A stretch of DNA of 64,000 nucleotides from Lutimonas halocynthiae (GCF_030409835.1 NZ_JAUFQO010000004.1:744001-808000); one strand, 5' to 3'. Shown: positions 53,521 to 62,600, numbered from the stretch's first letter. Notes: generated by a model from the letters alone, not told the origin. Made by a program: numbers and translations.

Positions 53521-53691
53521 AGTTTACAATTTCACAAAATTCAGAATCAATCTAAAGTTAATACTTTTTTTCAAAAAGCAAAACATGTTCCATTTAGCTG
53601 TAAAAGAGTATAGAGAATTAACACTTTGGCCTCTCAACAGAATATGGCATCACCATTAAAAATACCGATTTTAATGTATCATTAGAAAGTG

Positions 53692-55359
53692 CTAATTTCC
53701 TAGAACGCTCATATGCGCCTTCGAGCCCGTCATCTGCCAATGACCTAATGAAATTGGGATGTTCCCGATGGCGTTCAGGCTGTCAAAAAAGTCTTTAGGC
53801 TTAAATGCCTCGCGCTTATGTTCCTGTAGTCTGGCATAGTCAGCCAAGGCGTTCTCCAAAAGGTATTTTCCCGTAATATAACTGGTGCCATATCCGGGTT
53901 GACGCAGGTATAAACTCTGTTCAAAAATGAGCAATTCTTTTTCGGTTTTCATCCAGCCACGAGGTGTATATTCAGAGTGAATACCTCCGGCTTCTTCCAT
54001 ATTCATTTCATTAGCATGGGCATATAAAGAACCTAAGCCACGGGCAGCACGCTGGGCGATCATGATATACACGATCTCTTTTGTTCTGGGGCTGTCATCG
54101 TATAAGCCGGCTTGCATAAACATTTCTTCAACCGCTGTGGCAGTACCTTCATTTCTTGAATCAAAAATGTTGTACAATAACGGTCCCCTTCTGATCACAC
54201 TTTTATGCGGTTCGTTATCCATACGGGCCAGTTCGAACCAATGGTAAAAATGAGAGTATAAAGGCCTTGGGTCATAGTGCTCTCCAATTGAGAAAAAATT
54301 ACGTTCAGCTTTAGGGATGTATTCACCCAGATGTTCGCGCAGGGCAGGCTCAAAATAAGGCTTCACGGTTACAATATCTTGCTGGTCCAAAAAGTCAATC
54401 AAGCTTCTGGCTCCTGCATCAGCCATTTTATCATAGGCTTCCGGAGAATCAGCGTCAAGTAATTGAGGCAGGTTTCTGTTTCGATGTTCTTCAAATTTTA
54501 GAGCTGACCAGGCTCGGGCCAGTTCACGTTTTAAAATCATGACCTCATCATCCCAGGTTAAGGGTACCAAATGCACATTTTGCAAATACCAGGTATAATT
54601 GTCTTTCCCAATACCTGAAGGCCCTGTTTTTGACTCCCCTTGCTCCTGTAACCAGGAAACCAGGTTATCGGTTGACAAAATGGCCTGATCAATAAGCGCC
54701 ACTAATTCAGCATCCTGTTCAATAGAAGGCTTTGCCTTAAACCTGTTCAGCACAACACTTTGGTACTGGATGTCTCTAATACCTGTAATCCATAAATCTC
54801 TGGCATTCCCGGTTAGGTTTTGTTTGGCTTGTGTGTTCAGTGGGGCAATAACTTTTAGATCGCTTATTATTCTTGTCCTTTCCTCAGGGGATAGCGGTAA
54901 TTCATAGGTCCATAACTCAGTGGTGCCATGATGGGTAGGTCCTTCATGTGCCGGGACGTCACTTTTATAAGACCACACTGACTTGTAATATGCCGGGTCA
55001 CGTTCCCATGGTTTTAAGATGCGGTGGTTAAAATCATATCCATTCATCTCAGCCCAAACCACCATCCAGTCTACCTGATGTTCAACCGGCCAATTCGCCG
55101 TATCAATACTTTGCAATGCCGCTTGCAGTTCTTTAAATTCAGGCCAGCGCTTCGTAAAAGTTGCTGCCCTATAATCAGGAGCGCCTTCATACAAAGGTGG
55201 GTTTTCAAAATCTCGCCAGGTTTTAAACAAGGTTTCTAAATCAGCGTAATCGCTTGTTGTGAAGCTGTTTGCTTTGGTTTTTTCTGAGGATGCTTCTTTT
55301 TTTTCGGTGTTGCAGGATATTAGCAGGACGCTTATTGCGAGAATGATTAGGTTTTTCAT
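53692..55359 (-). CDS. DUF885-family lipoprotein, predicted metallopeptidase-like
   Basis: I place the start at the ATG at 55359 (555 residues), which gives a lipoprotein signal [14 protein letters not shown]; an upstream in-frame ATG at 55524 would only read through repeat sequence. The body matches DUF885: [41 protein letters not shown], then [19 protein letters not shown], and [19 protein letters not shown]. The EGTAxxxEE segment corresponds to the active-site helix of this family, which is distantly related to M32/M2-type peptidases; I see no canonical HEXXH. Surface-exposed peptidase or scaffold is the likely role. Confidence 0.87.
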   Translation of the reverse strand: MKNLIILAISVLLISCNTEKKEASSEKTKANSFTTSDYADLETLFKTWRDFENPPLYEGAPDYRAATFTKRWPEFKELQAALQSIDTANWPVEHQVDWMVVWAEMNGYDFNHRILKPWERDPAYYKSVWSYKSDVPAHEGPTHHGTTELWTYELPLSPEERTRIISDLKVIAPLNTQAKQNLTGNARDLWITGIRDIQYQSVVLNRFKAKPSIEQDAELVALIDQAILSTDNLVSWLQEQGESKTGPSGIGKDNYTWYLQNVHLVPLTWDDEVMILKRELARAWSALKFEEHRNRNLPQLLDADSPEAYDKMADAGARSLIDFLDQQDIVTVKPYFEPALREHLGEYIPKAERNFFSIGEHYDPRPLYSHFYHWFELARMDNEPHKSVIRRGPLLYNIFDSRNEGTATAVEEMFMQAGLYDDSPRTKEIVYIMIAQRAARGLGSLYAHANEMNMEEAGGIHSEYTPRGWMKTEKELLIFEQSLYLRQPGYGTSYITGKYLLENALADYARLQEHKREAFKPKDFFDSLNAIGNIPISLGHWQMTGSKAHMSVLGN

Positions 55360-55400
55360 TTTATTGGTTTGGTGTTGAAGTTCACAAGATAACGTTATTT

Positions 55401-55426
55401 GTTCTTTTGCCTTGATACAAAAGAAC
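55401..55426. repeat. Dispersed hairpin element CTTTTG/CAAAAG, copy 1
   Basis: GTTCTTTTG, loop CCTTGATA, CAAAAGAAC, followed by GAAAAAATCAAGAC. A second copy with the same loop pattern and the same AAAAATTCAAGG flank is at 63525-63548. It lies in the 5' region of the DUF885 gene. Confidence 0.75.
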
Positions 55427-55604
55427 GAAAAAATCAAGACTGCTTTTAATTCTCTGTAGCTTTCCCTCCTTATTTTCTCCTCCGCAGCCTGAATCGTTTC
55501 ACTTAACGGCTGCTCCTCTTCCATCCTAAAATAAGTCGGAAGCTAAAACGAGAATTCAAAGAGGTCGCTTTCGATTCAGACTATAAGCATTGATTAGATC
55601 GAAA

Positions 55605-55777
55605 CTTTTACGTCAGTGTAGGTTTTAAGTGCGTAAAGGGTTTTTGAAACCTTGGAAAAAATTTAGCACTTAATAACCGGTTTTTAGGCGTTCGAAGAAA
55701 AGCTTAAAAAACACCTCGTAAAAGCAACCTCCTTTTTTTTGGTTCGTTTTTTTTGGAGGAGCAAAAAAAATGAATAA
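55605..55777 (+). repeat. Composite intergenic repeat, copy B
   Basis: From CTTTTACGTCAGTGTAG through GTGCGTAAAGG, TTTTTGAAACCTTGG, TTTAGGCGTTCGAAGAAAAG, ACACCTCGTAAAAG and GAGCAAAAAAAATGAATAA. The whole block recurs inverted at 62165-62356. Copy B lacks the 20-bp palindrome that copy C carries in its middle. It fills most of the 637-bp gap between the DUF885 and lipoprotein genes. Confidence 0.85.
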
Positions 55778-55796
55778 TAAAATAATCTTTATCACC

Positions 55797-55880
55797 CACC
55801 TGCCGACAGGCAGGTCAAATCTTCAATCTCCAATCCCCGCCTGCCGGCAGGCAGGTCAAATCTTCAATCCCTGCCTATCT
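55797..55880. repeat. Palindrome pair with CAATCT-rich spacers
   Basis: Two copies of the CCTGCCGGCAGG-type palindrome (about 55797-55814 and 55838-55855) separated by TCAAATCTTCAATCTCCAAT, plus a decayed third copy near 55870. No gene overlaps. Confidence 0.8.
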
Positions 55881-55996
55881 CGCTGTAGGCACTAAAAAGC
55901 CGTACCCTCATCAGGGTATTTTAACAAACACTACGGTAATCCATAAGGATATGCTTTAATTAAGACCTACTTTTCACCTAAAATCAAATTGTTTTT

Positions 55997-56884
55997 ATGA
56001 AAAAGTGTTTATTATTATTGATTGTACTGAGTCAAATTATCTCTTGTAGTCCTGATAGTTTAGAAAATAATTATTCTTCCTATGATCGAGGGACTGAGCT
56101 TTCAGAAGATGATCCAACTCCAGAAGATGGTTATTTATTAAAAAAAGTGTCGCATAGAAAGTATGGTGAAACCGATATTCTGGATGACACAGAATTTGAA
56201 TATGACAATCAGGAACGACTTATTAAATCGACCTCACATGGTTATTCAAATGGTGAATCCGAAATTCTAAGTGAATCAAATTATGAATACAATGACCAGG
56301 GCCGTCTCTCAAAAATCACCCGACATAGTAATCGTGCAAGTAAGCTAGAAGGCTTATCTGAAACTGAAAAACTCAATATGAGTGGTGGCATAACTGAGTT
56401 CATTTATGAACAAGATTTAACAATAAAGAACAGCTACAATCTTAACAACGAATTAAGACGTATAACTCACACTTTCAATGCGTCAGATAATGAATTTCAT
56501 CAGAATGAATACCTTCCTGATGGTACCTTAGAAATTACAAGAATCGAATATCAGGGCGATGGAGACTGTTCTTTAAAAAGGATTGAATTCCATCAGGATG
56601 GAGAAATGATTCGCCACACTGAATATGAGTATTTGGATGCGAACTGCAGTTTTAGGGCTACAGCCATTAACCATCAATACAGTCAATTTTCATTTGAAGA
56701 CACCGTCACCATGGACTCAAAAAACAGTGTTATCGAACAAGTATCAAGAGACTTAGCGGGGATTATATCCAAAGACTATTCTTATAAAAATGAAATCACT
56801 TATAATGCGCAAGACTATCCTCTCCATGAAATAAGGACTACTCAAGAGGGAGTGAAATCTGAGACTTTATATGAGTATTATTGA
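55997..56884 (+). CDS. Lipoprotein with YD-like strand repeats
   Basis: A 295-residue lipoprotein: MKKCLLLLIVLSQIISC with the lipobox Cys at 17. The mature part contains repeated short beta segments of the form FEYDNQERLIKSTSHGYSNGE, YEYNDQGRLSKITRHSN, TEYEYLDANCSF, ITYNAQDYPLHEIRTTQ, which are the Y-[DN]-x2-G/E-R-L pattern of YD/RHS-like repeats seen in many Bacteroidota surface lipoproteins. It ends KSETLYEYY. The function is unknown; it lies alone between repeat-rich gaps. Confidence 0.85.
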   Translation: MKKCLLLLIVLSQIISCSPDSLENNYSSYDRGTELSEDDPTPEDGYLLKKVSHRKYGETDILDDTEFEYDNQERLIKSTSHGYSNGESEILSESNYEYNDQGRLSKITRHSNRASKLEGLSETEKLNMSGGITEFIYEQDLTIKNSYNLNNELRRITHTFNASDNEFHQNEYLPDGTLEITRIEYQGDGDCSLKRIEFHQDGEMIRHTEYEYLDANCSFRATAINHQYSQFSFEDTVTMDSKNSVIEQVSRDLAGIISKDYSYKNEITYNAQDYPLHEIRTTQEGVKSETLYEYY

Positions 56885-57056
56885 TTTGTTTTTTCTTTTG
56901 TCTTAATGCCTTGGTTCTTTACAGCGATAAGGGGTTTAATAATTTTCTTTGTCCTTTTACTCATCTATCTTTTATTTTTTATTAAGGAATTCGTGAAATC
57001 AAAGAGGTCGCTTTCCTTCAGATAACAAATTTGTTTGAAAGAACACTTCATAAATC

Positions 57057-57179
57057 CCTGCCTCGCCGGCAGGCAGGTCAAATCTTCAATCTTCAATCCC
57101 CGCCTGCCGGCAGGCAGGTCCAATCTCCAATCCTTGCCTCGCCGGCAGGCGGGTTCAATCCCTGCCTCCCAGCAGGCAG
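57057..57179. repeat. Cluster of four 20-bp palindromes
   Basis: Palindromes of the CCTGCC..GGCAGG type at about 57057-57077, 57101-57118, 57133-57153 and 57161-57179, joined by spacers of 23, 14 and 7 bases made of CAATCTT/CAATCTC. It looks CRISPR-like but is not one: unequal short spacers of simple sequence and self-complementary units. It occupies the 443-bp gap before the first DUF6090 gene. Confidence 0.85.
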
Positions 57180-57261
57180 AATCTAACAAAACATATATTT
57201 TCTTATATTTAGTGACCAACACAAACCAAATGATTTCAATCTTTAAGGACAGAGCGTTAAG

Positions 57262-57312
57262 AAAATGTCCAGTGGACATTTTTAGCGAATGGGCCAGCTG
57301 GCGCGTTGGCCC
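57262..57312. repeat. Twin hairpins just before the first DUF6090 gene
   Basis: AAAATGTCC/GGACATTTT (57262-57270 with 57274-57282, 3-base loop) and GGGCCA/TGGCCC (57291-57296 with 57307-57312, containing GCCAGCTGGC). They end 15 bp before the ATG and would fold in the leader of the mRNA. Not present before the other two DUF6090 genes. Confidence 0.65.
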
Positions 57313-57327
57313 TAAAATATCTAAATT

Positions 57328-58119
57328 ATGATCCCCTTTTTCCGCAAACTCCGAAAAAAAATGGCAGACGACAACCAATTCTTAAAGTATACCAGATATG
57401 CCATAGGGGAAATTCTTCTCGTTATGGTTGGGATTTTACTGGCTTTACAGGTCAATAACTGGAACAATTTGCGTTCTGAAAGGGCATTGGAGGTGAAGTA
57501 TCTCAATGGAATTAAAGCTGATTTACAGGTTGACCTGGTCAATTTAAAAACATTTATAGACGATAAAGAACTGAAATTTGTTTCAGCTGCTGAGTTGTTA
57601 GAGATGGATACGCCTCAGACAATTACTGATTTAGATGCCATGGATTCTATTATATGGAATGTATTTGGCTGGGTCAGGTATGACCAAAGTACCAATACGC
57701 TTGATGAATTAATCGGTTCTGGTAATCTTAGTCTTATTAAAAATGACTCCATTAAAAAGATGATTCAAAACATAAAGCAGGCCAATATCTCAATTCAGGG
57801 TAGTGTTGAACACATGCGCCGTGAATACGATTACTATCTCTACGATCGGTCAGCTGCTTTAAGAGAAATGGCTCCTTTAATAGACCTTGGTGAATCTGTG
57901 AAGCATCGCAAAAGAATCAAGAAATCTAATTTAGATGAAGCTGAGCTAAATGTATTTATAGAGCAGTCGCATGCAATTCTCAATGACTTGATTTTTCGCA
58001 ATGGTCTCAAACTCGCCATAGGTAATAATGTGGGCGTGCGGGAGGATTGTTTAACTTTATATGCTGATGTAGAGAAATTGATTGGTTTTATTAATGAGGA
58101 GTTAGACGAACAATTATGA
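57328..58119 (+). CDS. DUF6090-family membrane protein, paralogue 1
   Basis: A 263-residue protein starting MIPFFRKLRKKMADDNQFLKYTRYAIGEILLVMVGILLALQVNNWNNLR. The basic amphipathic head and single TM helix (about 27-47) are the hallmark of DUF6090. The rest is a cytoplasmic or periplasmic helical domain with ESxxxTLDELIGSGNLSLIKNDSIKKMI-like motifs, where the [ST]-x-D-x-L-x-x-[ST]-G-x-L core is conserved. Two further paralogues are at 62657-63454 and 63819-64000. The function is unknown. The gene is convergent with the DUF998 gene with only 6 bp between them. Confidence 0.88.
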   Translation: MIPFFRKLRKKMADDNQFLKYTRYAIGEILLVMVGILLALQVNNWNNLRSERALEVKYLNGIKADLQVDLVNLKTFIDDKELKFVSAAELLEMDTPQTITDLDAMDSIIWNVFGWVRYDQSTNTLDELIGSGNLSLIKNDSIKKMIQNIKQANISIQGSVEHMRREYDYYLYDRSAALREMAPLIDLGESVKHRKRIKKSNLDEAELNVFIEQSHAILNDLIFRNGLKLAIGNNVGVREDCLTLYADVEKLIGFINEELDEQL

Positions 58120-58125
58120 GAGCTG

Positions 58126-58743
58126 CTAAGCTCTTGACAGTGGCAGTGCCTGGTACTTTTCGTATTTTAATGCATGAACACTAATGATGGCGCAGTAGCC
58201 AAAGAAGGTGAAGAGCAAAAAGCGTTGTACGATGCCATAGTATTCGAGAGGATAGAGGGTTGGTGCAAATGCCGGGGTCAGATTTAAAAAGATAGCGAAA
58301 ACGATCAGCAAAAAAACTACAAGTGAAATCGTTTTAAAGCTTTTTCCCAATTTATTTTTCCATGCCAGGGCAAATACCAAAGGCGAAAAATATCCAATCG
58401 TCATGGAGAGGCCAAATACATTATGTAATTGGTGAGGAGAAGGATAAAATCCAATACCAAATTGTGACAAGCCATAGGCCAGCATAAAGATTCCGGGTAG
58501 TATTGATAATTTATTATTTCTCGCGAAGTTTATAAGCGCTACAGCAAAAAAGATGATCAAGAATCCTATACTGATGCTAAACACTTGCCAAGGAAGGTAC
58601 AGCGGAGAGCCTTTTTGACCAATCTCGCTTATGGTTTGTGATACCGGATTATATCCTTCTAACAAACTTCCGAGTATAAAAGTTCCTAAAATAAAAATAA
58701 GTGAGACGATCCATCCAAGAGAAAGGGCTTTTTGGGTTTTCAT
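58126..58743 (-). CDS. DUF998-family membrane protein
   Basis: I use the ATG at 58743 (205 residues, MKTQKALSLGWIVSLIFILG); an ATG at 58779 would add twelve residues. Six or so TM helices: SLGWIVSLIFILGTFILGSL, QVFSISIGFLIIFFAVALI, ILPGIFMLAYGLSQFGIG, LSMTIGYFSPLVFALAW, TISLVVFLLIVFAIFL and RFLLFTFFGYCAIISV. The loop NPVSQTISEIGQKGSPLYLPWQ with the conserved SE.G..GSP segment identifies DUF998. These proteins have no established role. It stands alone on the minus strand. Confidence 0.87.
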   Translation of the reverse strand: MKTQKALSLGWIVSLIFILGTFILGSLLEGYNPVSQTISEIGQKGSPLYLPWQVFSISIGFLIIFFAVALINFARNNKLSILPGIFMLAYGLSQFGIGFYPSPHQLHNVFGLSMTIGYFSPLVFALAWKNKLGKSFKTISLVVFLLIVFAIFLNLTPAFAPTLYPLEYYGIVQRFLLFTFFGYCAIISVHALKYEKYQALPLSRA

Positions 58744-58945
58744 GTGTTGTGTTTTTAAAAAGACGAAACATAAGCGCATTAGTTACAGACTTTGCCTGTT
58801 TGACATTCCTCGTTTGTTATTCGACATTGAAAAATCCATGCCTCAAGGGGAGGATGGCCTTCCTGCCGATTCGCAATTCAAATATCCAGCTAAAACCATA
58901 AGTTAAAGATTTCTTAAAGGTAGCCATCAGCTTTAAAATAATTGC

Positions 58946-58953
58946 TAAATTTG
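58946..58953 (+). promoter_or_regulatory. Possible -7 box directly before a start codon
   Basis: TAAATTTG, a full match to TAnnTTTG, ends 4 bases before the ATG of the HYC_CC_PP gene. Transcription from it would begin at or next to the ATG. No clear -33 box is visible. Confidence 0.3.
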
Positions 58954-58957
58954 CAGC

Positions 58958-59389
58958 ATGATACACAATCGTATTCTACAATTATTCTCTGTGGCCATGG
59001 CCGTTTTGGTGTTATTTTCAACGCTATCTATCAGCATTGAAAAACACTACTGTGGTGAGCATCTTGTAGATGTGGCTATTTTTGCAGAGGCAGAAAAATG
59101 TGGAATGGAAGCAGCTGACATGAACCTGGAAGCCTCTGACGAGGACAGTTTGTTTATGAAAAAAACCTGCTGCAAGGATGTGATTGATTTGGTAGAAGGA
59201 CAGGATGAGCTTAGTTTAGAGAAAACAAAGGAGCTCAACAGCCATCAAAAGGTATTTCTCTTTTCTTTTGCCTATACTTTTAGTGGCTTATTCGAGCTTG
59301 AACCGCAGGATCACAGCCCTTTTGAACACTATTCTCCCCCCAACGTTGTCGAAGACATTCAGGTCTTGCACGAAGTCTTCTTAATTTGA
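58958..59389 (+). CDS. HYC_CC_PP family protein
   Basis: A 143-residue exported or anchored protein. The N-terminal hydrophobic stretch ILQLFSVAMAVLVLFSTLSISI is followed by EKHYCGEHLVDVAIF (the HYC motif), KKTCCKDVIDLVEGQDEL (the CC motif) and SPPNVVEDIQVLHEVFLI (the PP motif), which together name the family. The Cys and His residues are well placed to bind a soft metal. It opens a three-gene set with a TonB-dependent receptor (51 bp later) and an HMA-domain protein; family members are usually found beside such receptors, suggesting a role in copper or related metal handling. Confidence 0.88.
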   Translation: MIHNRILQLFSVAMAVLVLFSTLSISIEKHYCGEHLVDVAIFAEAEKCGMEAADMNLEASDEDSLFMKKTCCKDVIDLVEGQDELSLEKTKELNSHQKVFLFSFAYTFSGLFELEPQDHSPFEHYSPPNVVEDIQVLHEVFLI

Positions 59390-59440
59390 TTTGAACTCAT
59401 TATCAGTACGATGCCCTAATACCATTGGGCACATACCATA

Positions 59441-61711
59441 ATGTTTAATCAAATTAAATTCATGTTACACATATATCAAATAAAGATGATCGTCTTATTT
59501 CTGGCCCTGCCGCTGTTTGTTCAGTCGCAAGAGTCATTAAAAGGACAGATTTTCGAGGTCTTAGACGGTAAAGAAATTCCGCTAGAGGGCGCCAATGTAT
59601 ATTGGCAAAACACTACCATAGGCACCATGACAGATGCCGATGGTACATTCTCAGTTCCTTATAGCCAGGAGCACAAGCAACTGGTTATTTCTTTTATAGG
59701 GTTTAAAACAAAAACCCTGACGGTCAATTCTAATAAAAGCATCAGAGAAGTATTGCAATCTACTGCTGATCTTGATGAAGTGACACTCGCTTCTCAAAAA
59801 CAGACAACGGCAAAGTCATACTTAAAAGCTGCCAACACCTTTACGGTGAGCAGTGATGAGTTATTAAAAGCGGCTTGCTGCAATCTGTCTGAGAGTTTTG
59901 AAACCAACCCTTCTATCGATGTCAATTTTGCAGACGCTGTGACGGGTACCCGACAGATTAAAATGCTCGGGCTGAACTCTCCTTATATTTTAATCGCTAC
60001 CGAGAATATCCCGGCCGTGCGTGGCGCTTCTCAGGCACAGGGGCTTAGTTTTATTCCAGGCACCTGGGTAGAGAGCATACAAATCACCAAAGGCGCCGGA
60101 AGCGTCGTCAATGGCTTTGAAAGCATCACGGGGCAGATCAATGCAGAATTGGTCAAGCCAACCAAGGACCACAATTTTTTCTTAAACCTGTATGCGGCTT
60201 CCAGCGAACGTCTAGAACTTAATACCCATTTCAACACCCAGGTATCTGATAAATGGAGTACCGGAATTTACCTTCACGGGAATACGCATCAAAAAAAGCA
60301 TGACGTGAACGATGACGGCTTTCTTGACATGCCTCTATACAACCAGATCAATGTGATGAATCGCTGGCAATACACCAATCCTGAAAAAGGGATCGTCAGT
60401 TTTATCAACCTGCGTTATTTAAACGATTCCAAGCAATCTGGTCAACTAGATTTTGACCCCGATACAGACAGACTCACCACTAATTCCTGGGGCAGTGAAA
60501 TTGACACCGAAAGGATGGAAGGTTCTTTTAAGCTGGGTTATGTAAATCCGCAAATTCCTTACCAGAGTCTTGGCTTTCAAATGGCCTATAGCCATCATAA
60601 ACAGGACTCTTATTTTGGGCAACGGATCTATGATATCAAGCACAATAGTTTTTATTCTAACCTGATCTACAATTCGATTATTTCAGATTCGAGGCATAAA
60701 ATTAAAACAGGAATCAGCTTTACTTATGACCACTATGACGAGTTGGTTGAGACTACTGATTATACAAGAAACGACAATTCATTCGGAGGGTTTTTTGAAT
60801 ATGCCTTCGACAATCTGGATAAGTTTACCATGACGGCCGGGATTCGTGCAGACCAGCACAACCGTCTGGGCTTTTTTATCACACCTCGTTTGCACATGCG
60901 CTATACGCCCTGGGAAAAATCTGCACTACGGGCCTCAGTGGGTCGTGGAAAACGAAGTGCCAATATCTTTGCTGAAAATCAGAACCTGTTTGCCAGTTCG
61001 AGACAGATCAACATATTAGATGCCGGCGGTGAGATCTATGGTCTAGATCCTGAAGTGGCCTGGAATTATGGTCTTAGTTTTTTACAAGGCTTTAACCTTT
61101 TTGAAAGAAAGGCTGACATCACCCTGGATTATTACCGTACTTCATTTGAAAACCAGGTGGTGGTTGATTGGGAAAATCCTTATCAAATCAACTTTTACAA
61201 CCTCGAAGGCCAGAGTTTTGCCAACAGTTTTCAATTTGAATTCAACTACAATATTGCCGAGCGATTTGATTTGAGAGCCGCCTATAAATACTATGATATT
61301 CAAACCGATTACACCGTGGGAAGAAGGATAAAACCCCTAGTTCCTAAGCATCGGGTATTTGCCAATCTGGGCTATGAATTACAGGGTAAAAACACTGAGG
61401 CGCCCTGGAAGTTTGACGCCACCTATAATTGGCTCAGCGAGCAGCGCTATCCTGACACTTCTTTGAGCCCGGAGCAATACCAGCTTGATGAATTCTCACC
61501 AACCGTAGGAACGCTCAACCTGCAGGTTACTAAGGTTTTTTCACCTAAATTTGAAGTATATTTGGGAGGGGAAAACGTCACCAACGTCAGACAGTCTGAC
61601 CCGATTGTGAGCCCAGAAGACCCTTTTGGACCTAATTTTGACACCAATTTTGTCTATGGCCCCATTTTTGGAAGTATGTATTATACCGGATTAAGATTTA
61701 AATTAAACTAA
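59441..61711 (+). CDS. TonB-dependent receptor, probably for a metal
   Basis: A 756-residue outer-membrane receptor. A signal peptide ends at FVQSQ; the exact start is open (ATGs at codons 1, 8 and 16). Residues about 32-115 are a carboxypeptidase-like domain (LKGQIFEVLDGKEIPLEGANVYWQNTTIGTMTDADGTFSVPY), then the plug (ELLKAACCNLSESFETNPSIDVNFADAVTGTRQIKMLGL, with an adjacent Cys pair), then a 22-strand barrel ending GSMYYTGLRFKLN. The AACCNLSESFE plug motif is typical of Bacteroidota receptors found with HMA-domain and HYC_CC_PP proteins. Transport of copper or another heavy metal chelate is likely, but the substrate is not proven. Confidence 0.93.
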   Translation: MFNQIKFMLHIYQIKMIVLFLALPLFVQSQESLKGQIFEVLDGKEIPLEGANVYWQNTTIGTMTDADGTFSVPYSQEHKQLVISFIGFKTKTLTVNSNKSIREVLQSTADLDEVTLASQKQTTAKSYLKAANTFTVSSDELLKAACCNLSESFETNPSIDVNFADAVTGTRQIKMLGLNSPYILIATENIPAVRGASQAQGLSFIPGTWVESIQITKGAGSVVNGFESITGQINAELVKPTKDHNFFLNLYAASSERLELNTHFNTQVSDKWSTGIYLHGNTHQKKHDVNDDGFLDMPLYNQINVMNRWQYTNPEKGIVSFINLRYLNDSKQSGQLDFDPDTDRLTTNSWGSEIDTERMEGSFKLGYVNPQIPYQSLGFQMAYSHHKQDSYFGQRIYDIKHNSFYSNLIYNSIISDSRHKIKTGISFTYDHYDELVETTDYTRNDNSFGGFFEYAFDNLDKFTMTAGIRADQHNRLGFFITPRLHMRYTPWEKSALRASVGRGKRSANIFAENQNLFASSRQINILDAGGEIYGLDPEVAWNYGLSFLQGFNLFERKADITLDYYRTSFENQVVVDWENPYQINFYNLEGQSFANSFQFEFNYNIAERFDLRAAYKYYDIQTDYTVGRRIKPLVPKHRVFANLGYELQGKNTEAPWKFDATYNWLSEQRYPDTSLSPEQYQLDEFSPTVGTLNLQVTKVFSPKFEVYLGGENVTNVRQSDPIVSPEDPFGPNFDTNFVYGPIFGSMYYTGLRFKLN

Positions 61712-61737
61712 AAAAGATTTTAAAAAAACCAATAGAT

Positions 61738-62103
61738 ATGAAACAGATCATCACCATTTTCGCACTTTTTTTGATGAATATAACCTTTGCTCAAGACAAG
61801 AATGCCAGAGCCAGCATGGAAGTTGATGGCGTATGCGGCATGTGTAAAGAAAGGATCGAATTGGCTGCCATTAAAACTAAGGGAGTCAAATCAGCAGTTT
61901 GGAGTATTGATACACATCAGTTAGATCTGATTTACGATGCCCGTAAAACCAATTTAGACAGTGTTGCTAAGCATGTAGCGGCTGTTGGTCACGATACCAA
62001 GGCGATCAAAGCTACTGAAGAAGCCTATCTTTCGGTTCATACTTGTTGCAGGTATCGGGATGATGAGGTGCAGAAGGAGCATCAAGAGGAGAATAAGAAT
62101 TGA
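61738..62103 (+). CDS. Exported HMA-domain metal-binding protein
   Basis: A 121-residue protein with a signal peptide (QIITIFALFLMNITFAQ). The HMA fold carries the metal motif GVCGMCKERIE, the CxxC site that binds Cu(I) or similar ions, near residues 33-42. Further along, HTCCRYRDDE adds His and a Cys pair that could be a second site. It follows the TonB-dependent receptor by 26 bp and is probably its periplasmic chaperone. The stop codon lies inside a 58-bp repeat that also ends the gene at 62657-63454. Confidence 0.9.
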   Translation: MKQIITIFALFLMNITFAQDKNARASMEVDGVCGMCKERIELAAIKTKGVKSAVWSIDTHQLDLIYDARKTNLDSVAKHVAAVGHDTKAIKATEEAYLSVHTCCRYRDDEVQKEHQEENKN

Positions 62104-62154
62104 TATTCTTATTTATCTTTTTGTTTTAGTGCAAGATTCCATCCTTGCATAAGG
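62097..62154 (+). repeat. 58-bp direct repeat, copy 1, at a stop codon
   Basis: Identical to 63454-63511. It begins 4 bases before the TGA of the HMA gene and contains the hairpin TGCAAG/CTTGCA with an 8-base loop, so it may be a terminator or processing site. Confidence 0.9.
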
Positions 62155-62164
62155 GATAACCTTC

Positions 62165-62356
62165 TTTATTCATTTTTTTTGCTTCTCCAAAAAAAACGAA
62201 TCAAAAAAAAGGAGCCTTTTACGAGGTGTTTTTTAGGCTTTTCTTCGAACGCCTAAAAACTGATTTAAAAGTGCTAAATTTCTTCCAAGCCTGCCTGTCG
62301 GCAGACAGGGATTCAGAAATTTTCCACGCACTTTTCAATCTACACTGACGTAAAAG
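62165..62356 (-). repeat. Composite intergenic repeat, copy C (inverted)
   Basis: Inverted counterpart of 55605-55777. It differs by a 20-bp palindrome, read on the minus strand CCTGTCTGCCGACAGGCAGG, at 62290-62309, which has no counterpart in copy B. It lies in the 553-bp gap between the HMA and second DUF6090 genes. Confidence 0.85.
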
Positions 62357-62456
62357 ATTCAGTCCAATTAATGATTTTGATTTAATAGAACACTTCGATA
62401 TTCGATATTCAAAGAGGTCGACTTGGTCACGACAATAGTCAATGATGAGATCAACT

Positions 62457-62600
62457 CCCCTCTTGAGAGGGGCTGGGCCTGCCTGCCGGCAGGCAGGGGT
62501 GTGTTCTAAAATCTCCAATCAACAATCTTCAATCTCAAATCAATTTTTAACTTCGATATTCGACATTCCTTATTTGACACCTGCCTGCCGGCAGGCAGGT
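62457..62600. repeat. Palindromes in the leader region of the second DUF6090 gene
   Basis: CCCCTCTTGAGAGGGG at 62457-62472, then perfect 20-bp CCTGCCTGCCGGCAGGCAGG at 62478-62497 and 62580-62599. The second copy is followed by TTCGACATTCAAA, also found after the palindrome at 63748. Confidence 0.88.

Noticed and set aside
55360-55524. N-terminal extension of the DUF885 lipoprotein
   Set aside because: The extension reads through the CTTTTG hairpin repeat and would bury the lipobox signal.
57057-57179. CRISPR-like array of palindromes
   Set aside because: The units are fully palindromic, spacers are 7-23 bases of simple CAATCT sequence, and no cas genes occur.
56965-57378. Open frames on both strands across the palindrome cluster
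   Set aside because: They translate repeat DNA (runs such as CLPARQG or PAGR) and exist only because the palindromes keep frames open.
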